This document shows, piece by piece, positions 42,823 through 51,974 of a stretch of DNA of 64,000 nt. The notes below the pieces were generated by a model that was not told the origin of the DNA, did not search any database, and worked only from the letters and a program-made list of their open reading frames with translations. The position numbers were made by a program, and so were the translations under genes. Every line of letters starts with the position of its first letter. Position 1 is the stretch's first letter. The DNA lies in NCBI GenBank assembly GCA_015660965.1, contig JACTVG010000007.1:1-64000 (forward strand), written 5' to 3'. The stretch is from Methanoregulaceae archaeon (lineage in GTDB: Archaea > Halobacteriota > Methanomicrobia > Methanomicrobiales > Methanospirillaceae).

Positions 42823-43758
42823 ATGATGTTTGATATCGTAACGGGCGGTGCCGGGTTTATCGGATCCCATCTCGTTGATACTCTTGTAAAGCGGGGAGAC
42901 CAAGTTACGGTAATCGATTCGTTAAGTGCGGGATCAAGGAACAATATCTCATCTCATCTGGAAAAGTCCAGTATCGAATTTTTAAGTGCCAACCTCCTTT
43001 CTGATGGGTGGCAGAAAACATTTGATGGTGCAGACAGGATCTATCATCTGGCAGCCGATCCTGACGTGAGGCAAAGTGCACTTGCGCCCGAAGGTCCTTT
43101 GAATCACAATATTTTTTCAACATTTAGGGTTCTTGAAGCGATGCGTCTCTATAACGTTCCAGAGATTGTGTTCACCTCAACCTCAACCGTTTATGGTGAT
43201 GCAACAATTTTCCCAACTCCAGAAGAATATACCCCGTTGGAACCGATCTCTGTGTACGGGGCAAGCAAACTCGGTTGTGAGGCGTTGATCGCCGCATACT
43301 GTCACTCGTTTTCAATGAAATCATGGATTTTCCGCTTTGCCAATATTGTTGGACAGAGAAGTAATCACGGTGTCATTCCGGATTTCATTACAAAATTAAA
43401 AGAAAATTCTCGTGAGATGGAGATTCTTGGGGACGGTAAGCAGACAAAATCGTACCTTGGTGTGCAGGAATGCGTTGAAGCGATGCTCTTTGTAGTCGAA
43501 AACGCACATAGACCTGTCAATACCTTCAACATTGGTTCAGAAGATTGGATTGATGTAAGGACCATTGCAGACATTGTGGCTGACGAAATGCATCTAAAAG
43601 GGGTCCGCTATCGATTCACTGGTGGCGAGCGCGGTTGGATCGGTGATGTTCCTAAAATGCACCTTTCACTAAAAAAAATAAACGCACTGGGTTGGAAACC
43701 GAAACGCGGATCAAAGGATAGCGTTCATATGGCAGTTCGAGCGATGCTCGGTAATTGA
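42823..43758 (+). CDS. NAD-dependent sugar-nucleotide epimerase/dehydratase (GalE-like)
   Basis: The 311-aa short-chain dehydrogenase has the NAD motif TGGAGFIGSHLVD, DRIYHLAADPDVR, the Ser/Tyr/Lys catalytic set (TSTSTVYGDA ... SVYGASKLGCE), and IFRFANIVGQRSNHGVIPDFITKL. It resembles UDP-glucose 4-epimerases that feed surface glycan synthesis, but the sugar is not determinable. It is followed by apgM with a 15-nt gap. Confidence 0.87.
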   Translation: MMFDIVTGGAGFIGSHLVDTLVKRGDQVTVIDSLSAGSRNNISSHLEKSSIEFLSANLLSDGWQKTFDGADRIYHLAADPDVRQSALAPEGPLNHNIFSTFRVLEAMRLYNVPEIVFTSTSTVYGDATIFPTPEEYTPLEPISVYGASKLGCEALIAAYCHSFSMKSWIFRFANIVGQRSNHGVIPDFITKLKENSREMEILGDGKQTKSYLGVQECVEAMLFVVENAHRPVNTFNIGSEDWIDVRTIADIVADEMHLKGVRYRFTGGERGWIGDVPKMHLSLKKINALGWKPKRGSKDSVHMAVRAMLGN

Positions 43759-43773
43759 TAGGTGGGTAATTTT

Positions 43774-44925
43774 TTGAAATATATCGTTATTCTCGGTGAC
43801 GGAATGGCGGATGAATCCCTTCCGGAACTCGGTGACAAGACTCCTCTTGAGTACGCAAAAACCCCGAATCTTGATAGGTTAGCAAACGACGGGGCATGTG
43901 GTATGCTACGTACAATTCCAAAAGGATGTGAAGCGGGTAGTGACATTGCAAATATGTCAATTCTTGGGTACGATCCGAAAAAATATTATACGGGACGGGG
44001 TGCTCTCGAAGCAATGAGTATGGGAATTGATCTGAAAAAAACTGATATTGCCTACCGATGTAACCTTGTAACAATCCAAGACGGAATTATGTATGACTTT
44101 TCTGCAGGGCACATTTCAAGCAACGAAGGGGAACAGCTTCTCACATCTTTGCAAAAGGAAATTCCTGAGGTAATGATCAAATCTGGGATAAGTTATCGTA
44201 ACCTACTTGTGATCCCTAATGGGAAAGGGAGCACATCGATACCTCCCCACGATATTGTAGGAAAGTCAATCACGGGTTATTTACCCGCGGGCGGAGACGC
44301 ACAGTTTCTTATACATTGTATGGATACTAGTCGTAAGGTGTTTGCCAATCATCCGGTGAACGAAGTTCGAAAAAGTTCTGGTAAATCTTTGGTGACCCAA
44401 ATATGGCCGTGGAGTGGTGGAAAAAAACCCAGTCTCCCACAGTTCACGAAGAAATTTGGGAAACGAGGTGGAATAATATCTGCGGTCGATTTGCTAAACG
44501 GTATCGGACGATGCATCGGAATGGAGATCATTAAAGTCCCCGGTGCAACTGGTTATCTTGATACTGATTACCAAGCCAAGGCGCGATACGCACTCAATTC
44601 GATCCGGAATCTCGATTTTCTCTATCTTCATGTTGAAGCACCAGATGAGGCTGGGCATTTAGGGAGTATTGAAGAAAAAGTAAGGGCGATTGAACAAGTT
44701 GATGGGCTTGTCGGAACGATCCTTGATGGATTTGATGGTGTTGTTGCAGTATTACCAGATCACCCCACACCAATTAGAGTAAAAACCCACACGACCGATC
44801 CAGTGCCGTTTGTGGTGAGGGGAAAGGGTATTGATGCGACCAAACGATTTACAGAAAAAGAGGCCCAGAAAGGGATGTTCGGGATAAAAAATGCAGTTGA
44901 TTTTCTGCCTTTCATCTTTAGTTAA
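43774..44925 (+). CDS. apgM: 2,3-bisphosphoglycerate-independent phosphoglycerate mutase, archaeal
   Basis: TTG at 43774 (MKYIVILGDGMADESLPEL) is preferred to GTG 43762 because it matches the family's MKY start and sits 6 nt after GGTGGG. The 383-aa alkaline-phosphatase-superfamily enzyme interconverts 2- and 3-phosphoglycerate using metals held by GDGMAD, ANMSILGYDP (Ser nucleophile), HVEAPDEAGHLG and VLPDHPTP. It works in gluconeogenesis downstream of pyruvate synthase. Confidence 0.93.
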   Translation: MKYIVILGDGMADESLPELGDKTPLEYAKTPNLDRLANDGACGMLRTIPKGCEAGSDIANMSILGYDPKKYYTGRGALEAMSMGIDLKKTDIAYRCNLVTIQDGIMYDFSAGHISSNEGEQLLTSLQKEIPEVMIKSGISYRNLLVIPNGKGSTSIPPHDIVGKSITGYLPAGGDAQFLIHCMDTSRKVFANHPVNEVRKSSGKSLVTQIWPWSGGKKPSLPQFTKKFGKRGGIISAVDLLNGIGRCIGMEIIKVPGATGYLDTDYQAKARYALNSIRNLDFLYLHVEAPDEAGHLGSIEEKVRAIEQVDGLVGTILDGFDGVVAVLPDHPTPIRVKTHTTDPVPFVVRGKGIDATKRFTEKEAQKGMFGIKNAVDFLPFIFS

Positions 44926-44970
44926 GAATATCCCGTAATTATTAACAAAGTACTGTAGGAATTGAATAAG

Positions 44971-46095
44971 ATGAAAAAGAACCTGCTGATGTGGGACGAG
45001 ACGCTGTTTCGTGATCCCGAGGTTTTCGAATTCGATTATGTCCCAGAGCAGTTTCAATTCCGAGATAATCAGATGCGAGAGCTTGCGTTTCAAATTCAAC
45101 CGGGACTGCGGGGGGGTCGTCCCTTAAATAGTATTTGTAAGGGACTCCCTGGTACCGGAAAGACAACCAGTGTCAGGAAACTATTTTCTGAGATTGAAGA
45201 TACAACGAAAAAATTGGTGCCCGTTTACATCAACTGCCAAATTGATAATACCAAATTTGCGATTTTCTCCCAAATTTATCGCAAACTTACTGGGCACTTG
45301 CCCCCTGCATCGGGGACATCTTTTAAACAATTGTTTGATGCCATTGCTCGAATCCTGCAGAAGGATGCAATCATCCTGTTAGTCGCTCTCGATGATGCGA
45401 ATTACCTTCTCTATGAAAATGAAATCAATAAAGTCCTCTACACGCTTTTACGTGCTCATGAGACCTATGAGAACATCCGAATTGGAGTAACTGTGATCAT
45501 CAGCGATCTTGATGTTGATCTTGCCAAAGCAGTTGATCCGCGTGTTACTTCTGTGTTTAGACCCACGGAGATCTATTTCCCCCCATATAATATCGAAGAA
45601 ATTCGTGAGATTATGCAGATGCGGGTGATGCAGGGACTCTATCCAGGCATTTTGAGTAATGAGATGCTGACATTGGTTGTCGATCAAACACAGGAAAGCG
45701 GAGATCTACGTGTTGGGATCGATTTATTAAAAAGGGCAACTCTAAACGCCGAACGAGCAGCACGACGAACTATTGAACGGGATGATATCTGTGGAGCTTA
45801 CATAATTTCCAAATATTTGCATCTCTCGTTTACTATAAAAACACTGAAAGACGAGGAGAAAAACGTTTTAAAAGCTCTTGCTGAAGCAAGTCTTCGAGAC
45901 AAAGAGATGAATGCAGGGGATGTTTATAAGAGCATCAAGGAATCGGTTGAAATTGGCTATACACGGTTTTATGAAGTGATAAAAAAACTCGATGCTCTGC
46001 GCCTTGTCAATCTTCAATATCGTGAGGGAAAAGGAAGGACACGTCTCATTAGCCTTCGATATGAACCCCAGAAACTACTCGAGCACCTTTCCTGA
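44971..46095 (+). CDS. Orc1/Cdc6 replication initiator
   Basis: ATG 44971 (MKKNLLMWDETLF) is favoured over TTG 44962 by spacing to AGGA. The 374-aa AAA+ ATPase has Walker A GLPGTGKTTSVRKLF, Walker B ILLVALDDANYL, sensor region VIISDLDVD, FPPYNIEEIREIM, and a C-terminal winged helix (MNAGDVYKSIKESVEIGYTRFYEVIKKLDALRLV). It binds origin repeats and loads MCM. Only 45 bp precede it and no origin-box repeats were seen in the flanks, so an adjacent origin is not supported. Confidence 0.94.
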   Translation: MKKNLLMWDETLFRDPEVFEFDYVPEQFQFRDNQMRELAFQIQPGLRGGRPLNSICKGLPGTGKTTSVRKLFSEIEDTTKKLVPVYINCQIDNTKFAIFSQIYRKLTGHLPPASGTSFKQLFDAIARILQKDAIILLVALDDANYLLYENEINKVLYTLLRAHETYENIRIGVTVIISDLDVDLAKAVDPRVTSVFRPTEIYFPPYNIEEIREIMQMRVMQGLYPGILSNEMLTLVVDQTQESGDLRVGIDLLKRATLNAERAARRTIERDDICGAYIISKYLHLSFTIKTLKDEEKNVLKALAEASLRDKEMNAGDVYKSIKESVEIGYTRFYEVIKKLDALRLVNLQYREGKGRTRLISLRYEPQKLLEHLS

Positions 46096-46161
46096 AATTT
46101 AATCATTTAAAAAGAATTATTTATTCCCCAACCATGTTGTATGGTACAGGTGGTAAAAAAC

Positions 46162-47109
46162 ATGCTCAGTGTGAATGAACTGGCATTAGAGATTTTTGAT
46201 AATCTTGCCGAACTTTCAGAGGAATTTAACGCGACTTACCATGAATTGGACAATGGTGCACGCATCGTTGATTGTGGTGTAAGTACCCGTGGTGGATATG
46301 CAGCAGGCCGAGCTTTTACTGAGATCTGTATGGGTGGTCTAGGTGAAGTTAACTTCCGAATGGGACACATCAAAGAATTTCCGCTTCCGTTCATTGATAT
46401 TAATACGGATTTTCCATCCATCGCTTGTCTGGGGGCACAAAAAGCTGGGTGGACGATAAAAGTCGGTAATTACTTTGCAATGGGGAGTGGACCTGCCCGG
46501 GCACTTTCGCTCAAACCCAAACACACGTACGAAGTGATTGAATACGAAGATGATTATGACTGTGCAGTAATTTGTCTTGAAAGTGATCACCTCCCGAATG
46601 GGGAGGTTATGGAAAAAATTGCTCAAGAGTGCGATGTTGATGTTGCAAATGTCTGCGCCGTTATCGCTCCAACAGCGTCTCTTGTCGGTTCAATACAAGT
46701 ATCAGGACGTTGCGTTGAAACGGCTGTCTATAAATTAAACGAACTCGGGTTTGATACTAAAAAGATTACTGCTGCAATAGGTACCGCACCGGTACCACCA
46801 GTCAAAAAGGATGCGACTAAAGCTATGGGTACAACCAACGATGCAACTATCTATCACGGCAGAATCATGCTCACAATGAAGGCTCCTGAAATTAAAGATT
46901 ACCTCGAAAAGATCCCGAGTAACAAATCTAAAGGTTACGGAAAACCGTTCTATGACATTTTCAAAGAAGCAAAGTTTGACTTCTATAAGATTGATACCTC
47001 CCTTTTCTCCCCCGCAGAAGTTGTCATTAATGAACTCACCGAAGGTGTTGTATACCATGCAGGGGCCGTCAATCCAGATGTGACACTTAAATCGTTTGGG
47101 TTGATCTAA
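46162..47109 (+). CDS. mch: Methenyltetrahydromethanopterin cyclohydrolase
   Basis: Start at ATG 46162 (MLSVNELALEIFDNLAEL), 8-9 nt after AGGTGG; seven upstream in-frame residues from 46141 are the leader. The 315-aa enzyme interconverts 5,10-methenyl- and 5-formyl-H4MPT in methanogenesis from CO2. Family segments: DNGARIVDCGVSTRGGYAAGRAFTEICMGGLGEV, CLGAQKAGWTIKVGNYFAMGSGPARAL, VCAVIAPTASLVGSIQVSGRCVETA and a C-terminal VVYHAGAVN. The strongest single marker of the methanogen identity of this window. Confidence 0.97.
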   Translation: MLSVNELALEIFDNLAELSEEFNATYHELDNGARIVDCGVSTRGGYAAGRAFTEICMGGLGEVNFRMGHIKEFPLPFIDINTDFPSIACLGAQKAGWTIKVGNYFAMGSGPARALSLKPKHTYEVIEYEDDYDCAVICLESDHLPNGEVMEKIAQECDVDVANVCAVIAPTASLVGSIQVSGRCVETAVYKLNELGFDTKKITAAIGTAPVPPVKKDATKAMGTTNDATIYHGRIMLTMKAPEIKDYLEKIPSNKSKGYGKPFYDIFKEAKFDFYKIDTSLFSPAEVVINELTEGVVYHAGAVNPDVTLKSFGLI

Positions 47110-47148
47110 TCTTTCAATAAATTTTCTTTTAAAGAAATTTCAAAACAA

Positions 47149-47772
47149 TTACCCTCTTCTTCTGAATGTTATGATGAAGGGCAGTAAGGCTGCAATAGCA
47201 ATTACAATCCAAATATTTCCGAAAAAGTAGAGAAGTGTTTCACGATTCTTATCATAAAATCGAAGATCAAACGACATCGTTTGGTTCCAACGTAATGTTG
47301 TTGAATTATCAGTATTACTAATAATATCCGCTCCATGACTTATTTCCGCGAGGAGTGGATTGTGAACATCGTAATCCGGTGGGAGTGTAATATTGACACT
47401 ATATGGGGTTTCAAATGTTCCTTGAAGGTGGTAATCCCGAGACGGTGCTATATAAAAGATGGTGTAATTGCCAAGAGGAAAAGTAATTTTAAAAGGTCCA
47501 CTTTCATTGAATGAGCATGGAGAGCAATTACCAGTAACTTGGATATTTCCAACATTTAGCGGTATGCGTTCTCCAAGCATACCTGCCTCATAGAACTCAT
47601 ACTTATCCACATTAGCAACATCGATAGATGCATTATACGCAGTACCGTTTTGGTATACCTGGTACTCTGCACGTAGAGCTGCGCAGGGATTAATGATTAT
47701 TAGAGAAACTATAACTGCAATGCAGAGAGCAGCGATGGCAGATCGGCATCGATTTCGGTGGGTGGTTCGCAT
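47149..47772 (-). CDS. Secreted membrane-anchored protein (DUF5803-like)
   Basis: A 207-aa protein: signal peptide (basic RTTHRNRCRS then AIAALCIAVIVSLIIINPCAALRA), an external beta-rich domain with several N-x-S/T sites, and a C-terminal TM (YFFGNIWIVIAIAALLPFIITF) with basic RRRG stop-transfer. It resembles the archaeal DUF5803 group, not confidently. Its first 64 nt overlap the end of thrC in another frame, an unusually long same-strand overlap. Confidence 0.7.
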   Translation of the reverse strand: MRTTHRNRCRSAIAALCIAVIVSLIIINPCAALRAEYQVYQNGTAYNASIDVANVDKYEFYEAGMLGERIPLNVGNIQVTGNCSPCSFNESGPFKITFPLGNYTIFYIAPSRDYHLQGTFETPYSVNITLPPDYDVHNPLLAEISHGADIISNTDNSTTLRWNQTMSFDLRFYDKNRETLLYFFGNIWIVIAIAALLPFIITFRRRG

Positions 47773-48914
47773 TGTTTGATCACCGTATCTGGGTCTTTTA
47801 GGAGATGACCGGTAACAACACAGACTATTCTTTCTGAACGGTCGATTGCGCCGATCTCTACTAATTTTCTTACACCTGCAACAGAAGCCGCAGACGCTGG
47901 TTCCACGCCGATACCCTCCTTTCGTGCAAGGTCTCGCTGCATACGTAAAATTTCATCGTCGGTTACCCATTCTGCACACCCTCCAGTCTTCCGTATTGCG
48001 ATAAGGGCCTTTTCGGCATTGACAGGCGCACCAATCCTAATAGCAGTTGCTACAGTTTCAGGGTGGGTTTCAGGAATCACCTCAGGAAGATTCTCACGAA
48101 TTGCCCTGACTATGGGACTGGAACCCTGTGCTTGGATTCCAGTCATCATCGGCAAGGAATCAATAAATCCGAGATCCTTGAGTTCGAGGAGACCTTTATA
48201 CACAGCTGAAATGTTTCCCGCGTTACCAACTGGAAGAACAAACCGGTCAGGTACTTCACCTAGTTGATCGATAGCCTCAAAACCGATCGTTTTCTGTCCT
48301 TCAAGACGGTATGGGTTGATAGAATTGAGTAGGTAAAGTCCATGGGAGAGGCAGAGCTCATGCACCATCTCAAGTGCACGGTCAAAATTACCGCGGATCG
48401 AGATAACACATGCACCATGCATTAGCGCCTGTGCCACTTTTCCCAGTGCAACTTTTCCTGCTGGTAAGAGAACGACTGCTGGGATTCCGGCCTTTGCCGC
48501 ATACATCGCAAGACTTGCTGAAGTATTACCTGTACTAGCGCAAGCAACACTACGTTTTTTCAACTGTAGTGCCATTGAAACCCCAACGGTCATACCCCGG
48601 TCTTTAAACGAGCCAGAGGGGTTCATGCCTTCGTGTTTTGCATAGAGTTCCTTTAGCCCAATCTCATCACCGAGACGTTTCAAATGATAAAGAGGAGTTC
48701 CGCCTTCTTGCATAGTTACTGGTTCAATATGAACTGGTAATAGCTCGCGATATCGCCAAACGGAGAGCGGTCGCTTATTCCACACTTTTTTTGTTACTTT
48801 TATTTTATTAAGGTCATATTGAACTGCGAGTAAATGGCCACATGCAGTACAATTATACAAGATTTGTTCAGCTGGATAGGCAGCACCGCAATTTACGCAT
48901 ACGAGCCGCTCCAT
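47709..48914 (-). CDS. thrC: Threonine synthase
   Basis: A 401-aa PLP enzyme making threonine from O-phosphohomoserine. An N-terminal zinc-ribbon-like CVNCGAAYPAEQILYNCTACG precedes the fold type II core: PLP lysine in NPSGSFKDRGMTVGVSMAL, CASTGNTSASLAMYAAKAGIP, VLPVGNAGNISAVYKGL (phosphate loop). The family is the archaeal class I-like type with the short zinc ribbon. Its 3' end overlaps the DUF5803-like gene by 64 nt. Confidence 0.94.
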   Translation of the reverse strand: MERLVCVNCGAAYPAEQILYNCTACGHLLAVQYDLNKIKVTKKVWNKRPLSVWRYRELLPVHIEPVTMQEGGTPLYHLKRLGDEIGLKELYAKHEGMNPSGSFKDRGMTVGVSMALQLKKRSVACASTGNTSASLAMYAAKAGIPAVVLLPAGKVALGKVAQALMHGACVISIRGNFDRALEMVHELCLSHGLYLLNSINPYRLEGQKTIGFEAIDQLGEVPDRFVLPVGNAGNISAVYKGLLELKDLGFIDSLPMMTGIQAQGSSPIVRAIRENLPEVIPETHPETVATAIRIGAPVNAEKALIAIRKTGGCAEWVTDDEILRMQRDLARKEGIGVEPASAASVAGVRKLVEIGAIDRSERIVCVVTGHLLKDPDTVIKQCEPPTEIDADLPSLLSALQL

Positions 48915-48951
48915 ACAATACAGTTTGTGCCCTTTATAGATATAGACGGCG

Positions 48952-49746
48952 CTAGTCCTCTTTTTCGTGCAATTTTTGGTATAGGTCTGTTCTTATATCT
49001 TTGTGGGCAGGAAAATTCTGTCGCGTATTCTCAACGCTATTTGCATCCAAATCTGAGATCAGAAGTTCTTCGACTTCACCAGCTTTTGCGATAACGGATC
49101 CTTTCGGATCCACGGTCATTGATGATCCTAAATATTCATCAACCGGTGTCTTACCAACAGTATTGACACCGATAATATACATCTGGTTCTCAACTGCTCT
49201 GGCTTTAATAAAAAGTTCCCAATGTTCGATTCTGCTTGCGGGCCAAGCTGCAGGTATAAAAACGCCATGAACACCTTGTTTTGCATAAATCTGAAACAGT
49301 GATGGGAACCTAAGATCGTAACAGATTGCAATGCCAAATTTCATTTTATCAATATTGAAAATAGCAATGTTATCCCCGGCACTATACCTCCTCTCTTCAT
49401 GTGCTGGCGTAAAAGGATGCATTTTCGCGTACACGACCTTAATCGAACCTTCACCATCAATCACAACGGCCGTATTATGAGGGAGTGGATGGTGTTGTTC
49501 GCGGAACGAACCGAGAAGGGCAATAGAATACTCTTTTGCATATTTTTTTAGTGTTGATACAATAGATCCTGAACGGTTCTGAATGAACTTATGGGAACAT
49601 GGATCCCAACCGGTTGCAAATTGTTCTGGAAAAACAATGATAGAAACTTCAAGAGAAGCCGCTTTCTCTATGAAAAGCTTTGCTTTTTTTAGAGTTTTTT
49701 CCGGATTCTCCCAGCAACTTGCTAATTGTGCACTACAGCATTTCAT
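48952..49746 (-). CDS. Carbon-nitrogen hydrolase (nitrilase superfamily)
   Basis: The 264-aa enzyme has the Glu-Lys-Cys triad: E41 in VFPEQFATGWD, K107 in VVYAKMHPF, C141 in GIAICYDLRFPSLF. The form is close to omega-amidase/deaminated-glutathione-amidase or carbamoyl-type hydrolases; the amide substrate is not identifiable. It reads toward thrC with a 37-bp gap. Confidence 0.9.
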   Translation of the reverse strand: MKCCSAQLASCWENPEKTLKKAKLFIEKAASLEVSIIVFPEQFATGWDPCSHKFIQNRSGSIVSTLKKYAKEYSIALLGSFREQHHPLPHNTAVVIDGEGSIKVVYAKMHPFTPAHEERRYSAGDNIAIFNIDKMKFGIAICYDLRFPSLFQIYAKQGVHGVFIPAAWPASRIEHWELFIKARAVENQMYIIGVNTVGKTPVDEYLGSSMTVDPKGSVIAKAGEVEELLISDLDANSVENTRQNFPAHKDIRTDLYQKLHEKED

Positions 49747-49864
49747 ACTTGGATCAAGGTTTGGATAAACTTATTTGCCGTCGGATTTCCTTAACATTGA
49801 GAATGAACAAAACAATGAAAATCCGGTAAATCACTTTTCGTTGATATATGATACTATTCACGTA

Positions 49865-50518
49865 TCAAACCCCTTTTGTCAATAATGGAAATGCAATCTT
49901 TAACCCGTTAATAATAAATTGCACAGCGATAGCGATTAGGAGCATTCCCATGAGTCTGTTAATAGCTCTGTATTCCCGCTGTCCGATCTTTGTTATAATA
50001 AAATCGGAGTGTCGCATCATGATGTAAGTGACCAGTATCGAAATTATAATCGATATGAAAACAATTACAAATGCTATCGGTGTCATGATTGAAGCCTCGT
50101 TCATGAGCACGATAGTTGTTGTTATTGCCCCTGGCCCCGCAATCATCGGAATTGCAATAGGCATGAGTGCAATATCATCGGTATCTCTGGACTCGTATCT
50201 CTCAGTAGCGGTAAGCTTTGTACGCGAGGTCCTTGCATATACCATCTCCATACCTATACCAAAAAGAAGGATCCCGCCAGCGATCCTAAATGCCTCAAGG
50301 CTTATTCCGAAAAGTTGTAGTATCCAAGCTCCAAGCACCGCAACAAACAACAACACAATTAAAGCAAACCTGCATGCGTCTTTAGCGATTACGTCTTTCT
50401 GTACTCGATCGAGGTTTGTGGTGAGGGACACATAAATGAGCGTTGCACCCAGCGGGTTGACAATAATAATAATTGATGAAAGGGCCAGCAATGTGAAAGT
50501 AATTAGGTCCCCTTCCAT
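49865..50518 (-). CDS. MarC family integral membrane protein
   Basis: A 217-aa protein with six TM segments in the MarC/NAAT pattern: LLALSSIIIIVNPLGATLIYVSLT, FALIVLLFVAVLGAWILQLFGISLEAFRIAGGILLFGIGMEM, ALMPIAIPMIAGPGAITTTIVLM, IAFVIVFISIIISILVTYIMM and INRLMGMLLIAIAVQFIINGL. The function of MarC proteins is unclear despite the old multidrug-resistance name. Monocistronic by position. Confidence 0.9.
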   Translation of the reverse strand: MEGDLITFTLLALSSIIIIVNPLGATLIYVSLTTNLDRVQKDVIAKDACRFALIVLLFVAVLGAWILQLFGISLEAFRIAGGILLFGIGMEMVYARTSRTKLTATERYESRDTDDIALMPIAIPMIAGPGAITTTIVLMNEASIMTPIAFVIVFISIIISILVTYIMMRHSDFIITKIGQREYRAINRLMGMLLIAIAVQFIINGLKIAFPLLTKGV

Positions 50519-50575
50519 GAGCGGTACTGGAGCAGGAAGAGATAAAGAATTTATGGTTTTTTATTAAAAAAAGGA

Positions 50576-51031
50576 TTAATACTCGTAAATTACCGGTTCG
50601 TCAATTCGAGTATACGAGAAAAGTTCGTGTGATTTAAAATGAATCGCAATTTCACGCTCAGCACTATCAGGTGAATCGGAAGCATGAATTACATTTCGTC
50701 CGATATCGATACCGAAGTCTCCCCGGATAGTTCCAGGAGCCGCTTCCTGCGGATTAGTTGCACCGATAACCGTTCGCACAATTGAAACAACATTTCTTCC
50801 TTCCCAGACCATCAGAAAACATGGGCCACCCATAATGTATTTTTTTAGCGAAGGGAAGAATGGTTTTTCGAGATGTTCCGTATATTGTTCATTGACACGC
50901 TTTTCTGATAAAACTTCAAACCGAGCTGCAATAAGTTTGAGGCCTTTCGCCTCAAATCGAGAAACGACCTCACCAATGATACCGCGTTGGACACCGTCTG
51001 GTTTAACCATGACAAAGGTGCGGTCCATCAT
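50576..51031 (-). CDS. ndk: Nucleoside diphosphate kinase
   Basis: A 151-aa enzyme transferring the gamma phosphate between NTPs. It shows [38 protein letters not shown]-type ([11 protein letters not shown]) and the catalytic His in [24 protein letters not shown] sits 6 nt before the ATG. It is co-directional with rpl24e, rps28e and rpl7ae just upstream (3 nt from rpl24e), a conserved archaeal ribosomal cluster. Confidence 0.97.
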   Translation of the reverse strand: MMDRTFVMVKPDGVQRGIIGEVVSRFEAKGLKLIAARFEVLSEKRVNEQYTEHLEKPFFPSLKKYIMGGPCFLMVWEGRNVVSIVRTVIGATNPQEAAPGTIRGDFGIDIGRNVIHASDSPDSAEREIAIHFKSHELFSYTRIDEPVIYEY

Positions 51032-51034
51032 TAA

Positions 51035-51226
51035 TTACTCCTTACCGAGTGCTTTTCTTCCTGCGTTAGTCCATTGGACACGCCTTGGGACCCGGCCAAG
51101 TTTGTGATTATTCTGGCACTTAGAACTGCAAAAATAGTAAATAGTTCCGTCTTTTTTGACAAACATCTTTCCAGTACCTGGTTCGAGGATATTACCACAA
51201 AAGTTACAGATATATTGTTCGACCAT
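51035..51226 (-). CDS. rpl24e: Ribosomal protein eL24
   Basis: A 63-aa zinc-ribbon large-subunit protein: [31 protein letters not shown], with paired CxxC and CxxxC ligands. The order rpl7ae-rps28e-rpl24e-ndk is typical of archaea. Confidence 0.97.
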   Translation of the reverse strand: MVEQYICNFCGNILEPGTGKMFVKKDGTIYYFCSSKCQNNHKLGRVPRRVQWTNAGRKALGKE

Positions 51227-51232
51227 TCGGGT

Positions 51233-51442
51233 TCACCGCCGTGATAGTTTCTTTGCCTCGCGTTCGGTCTCGAGAAGCATCACAATATCACCCTCACGAA
51301 TTGGACCGACTGTATTTCGGGTGATGATACGACCCTTGTTATTACCATCAAGGATTCGGCATTTCACCTGCATCGCTTCACCATGCATTCCGGTGGAACC
51401 GACAACTTCTATAACTTCTGCTGGCGTTGCATCGTCTGCCAT
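51233..51442 (-). CDS. rps28e: Ribosomal protein eS28
   Basis: A 69-aa OB-fold small-subunit protein: [29 protein letters not shown] and [27 protein letters not shown]. It lies 7 bp after rpl7ae and 6 bp before rpl24e. Confidence 0.97.
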   Translation of the reverse strand: MADDATPAEVIEVVGSTGMHGEAMQVKCRILDGNNKGRIITRNTVGPIREGDIVMLLETEREAKKLSRR

Positions 51443-51449
51443 GAGAACC

Positions 51450-51818
51450 TCACGCCTTCAGGGCAACCAGCTGTTTTGTCAGATCATCGATGACGTCTTT
51501 TGCCTTACCGGGTTTTATAATTGCTGCCGCAGCCGAACCAACATCAAGACCACTAGCGGCGCCAATATCGTTCTGTTTGTTGATGAAAATGTACGGAACC
51601 TTTTTTTCCTCACAAAGGGGTGCGAGGTGCATCACAATCTCTTCAGGTTCGACATCAGCACCGATTAAAACAAGCTGTGCGATACTACGTTCAATTGCCT
51701 TTGTTGCTTCGTTGGATCCTTTTTTGATCTTTCCTGTATCACGTGCAACTTCGAGAGCTTCAAGAGCCTTGTTCTGTAGCTCATCTGAAGCCTGTGTTTT
51801 TACATAACCTTTTGCCAT
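51450..51818 (-). CDS. rpl7ae: Ribosomal protein eL8/L7Ae
   Basis: A 122-aa kink-turn binding protein: [68 protein letters not shown]. In archaea it is part of the 50S subunit and of box C/D and H/ACA RNPs and RNase P. First gene of the rpl7ae-rps28e-rpl24e-ndk set; AGGTGAG precedes the ATG. Confidence 0.97.
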   Translation of the reverse strand: MAKGYVKTQASDELQNKALEALEVARDTGKIKKGSNEATKAIERSIAQLVLIGADVEPEEIVMHLAPLCEEKKVPYIFINKQNDIGAASGLDVGSAAAAIIKPGKAKDVIDDLTKQLVALKA

Positions 51819-51974
51819 AAACTCACCTCATTCAGGAGTGGAGCACTCCTTCATTACTCATCAGTCAGTTGAAGATGTGCCATATGACATCGACAAGAAG
51901 AGCAATAAAGGTTATTACAGCACGTATTACGCTACCGCCTTTCTGTATGTTTTTTTTATCAAAAAGAGAATGTC

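Noticed and set aside
44926-46161. Replication origin beside orc1/cdc6
   Set aside because: Archaeal origins often lie next to this gene, but the flanks are only 45 and 66 bp and show no repeated origin-box sequence or AT-rich unwinding element.
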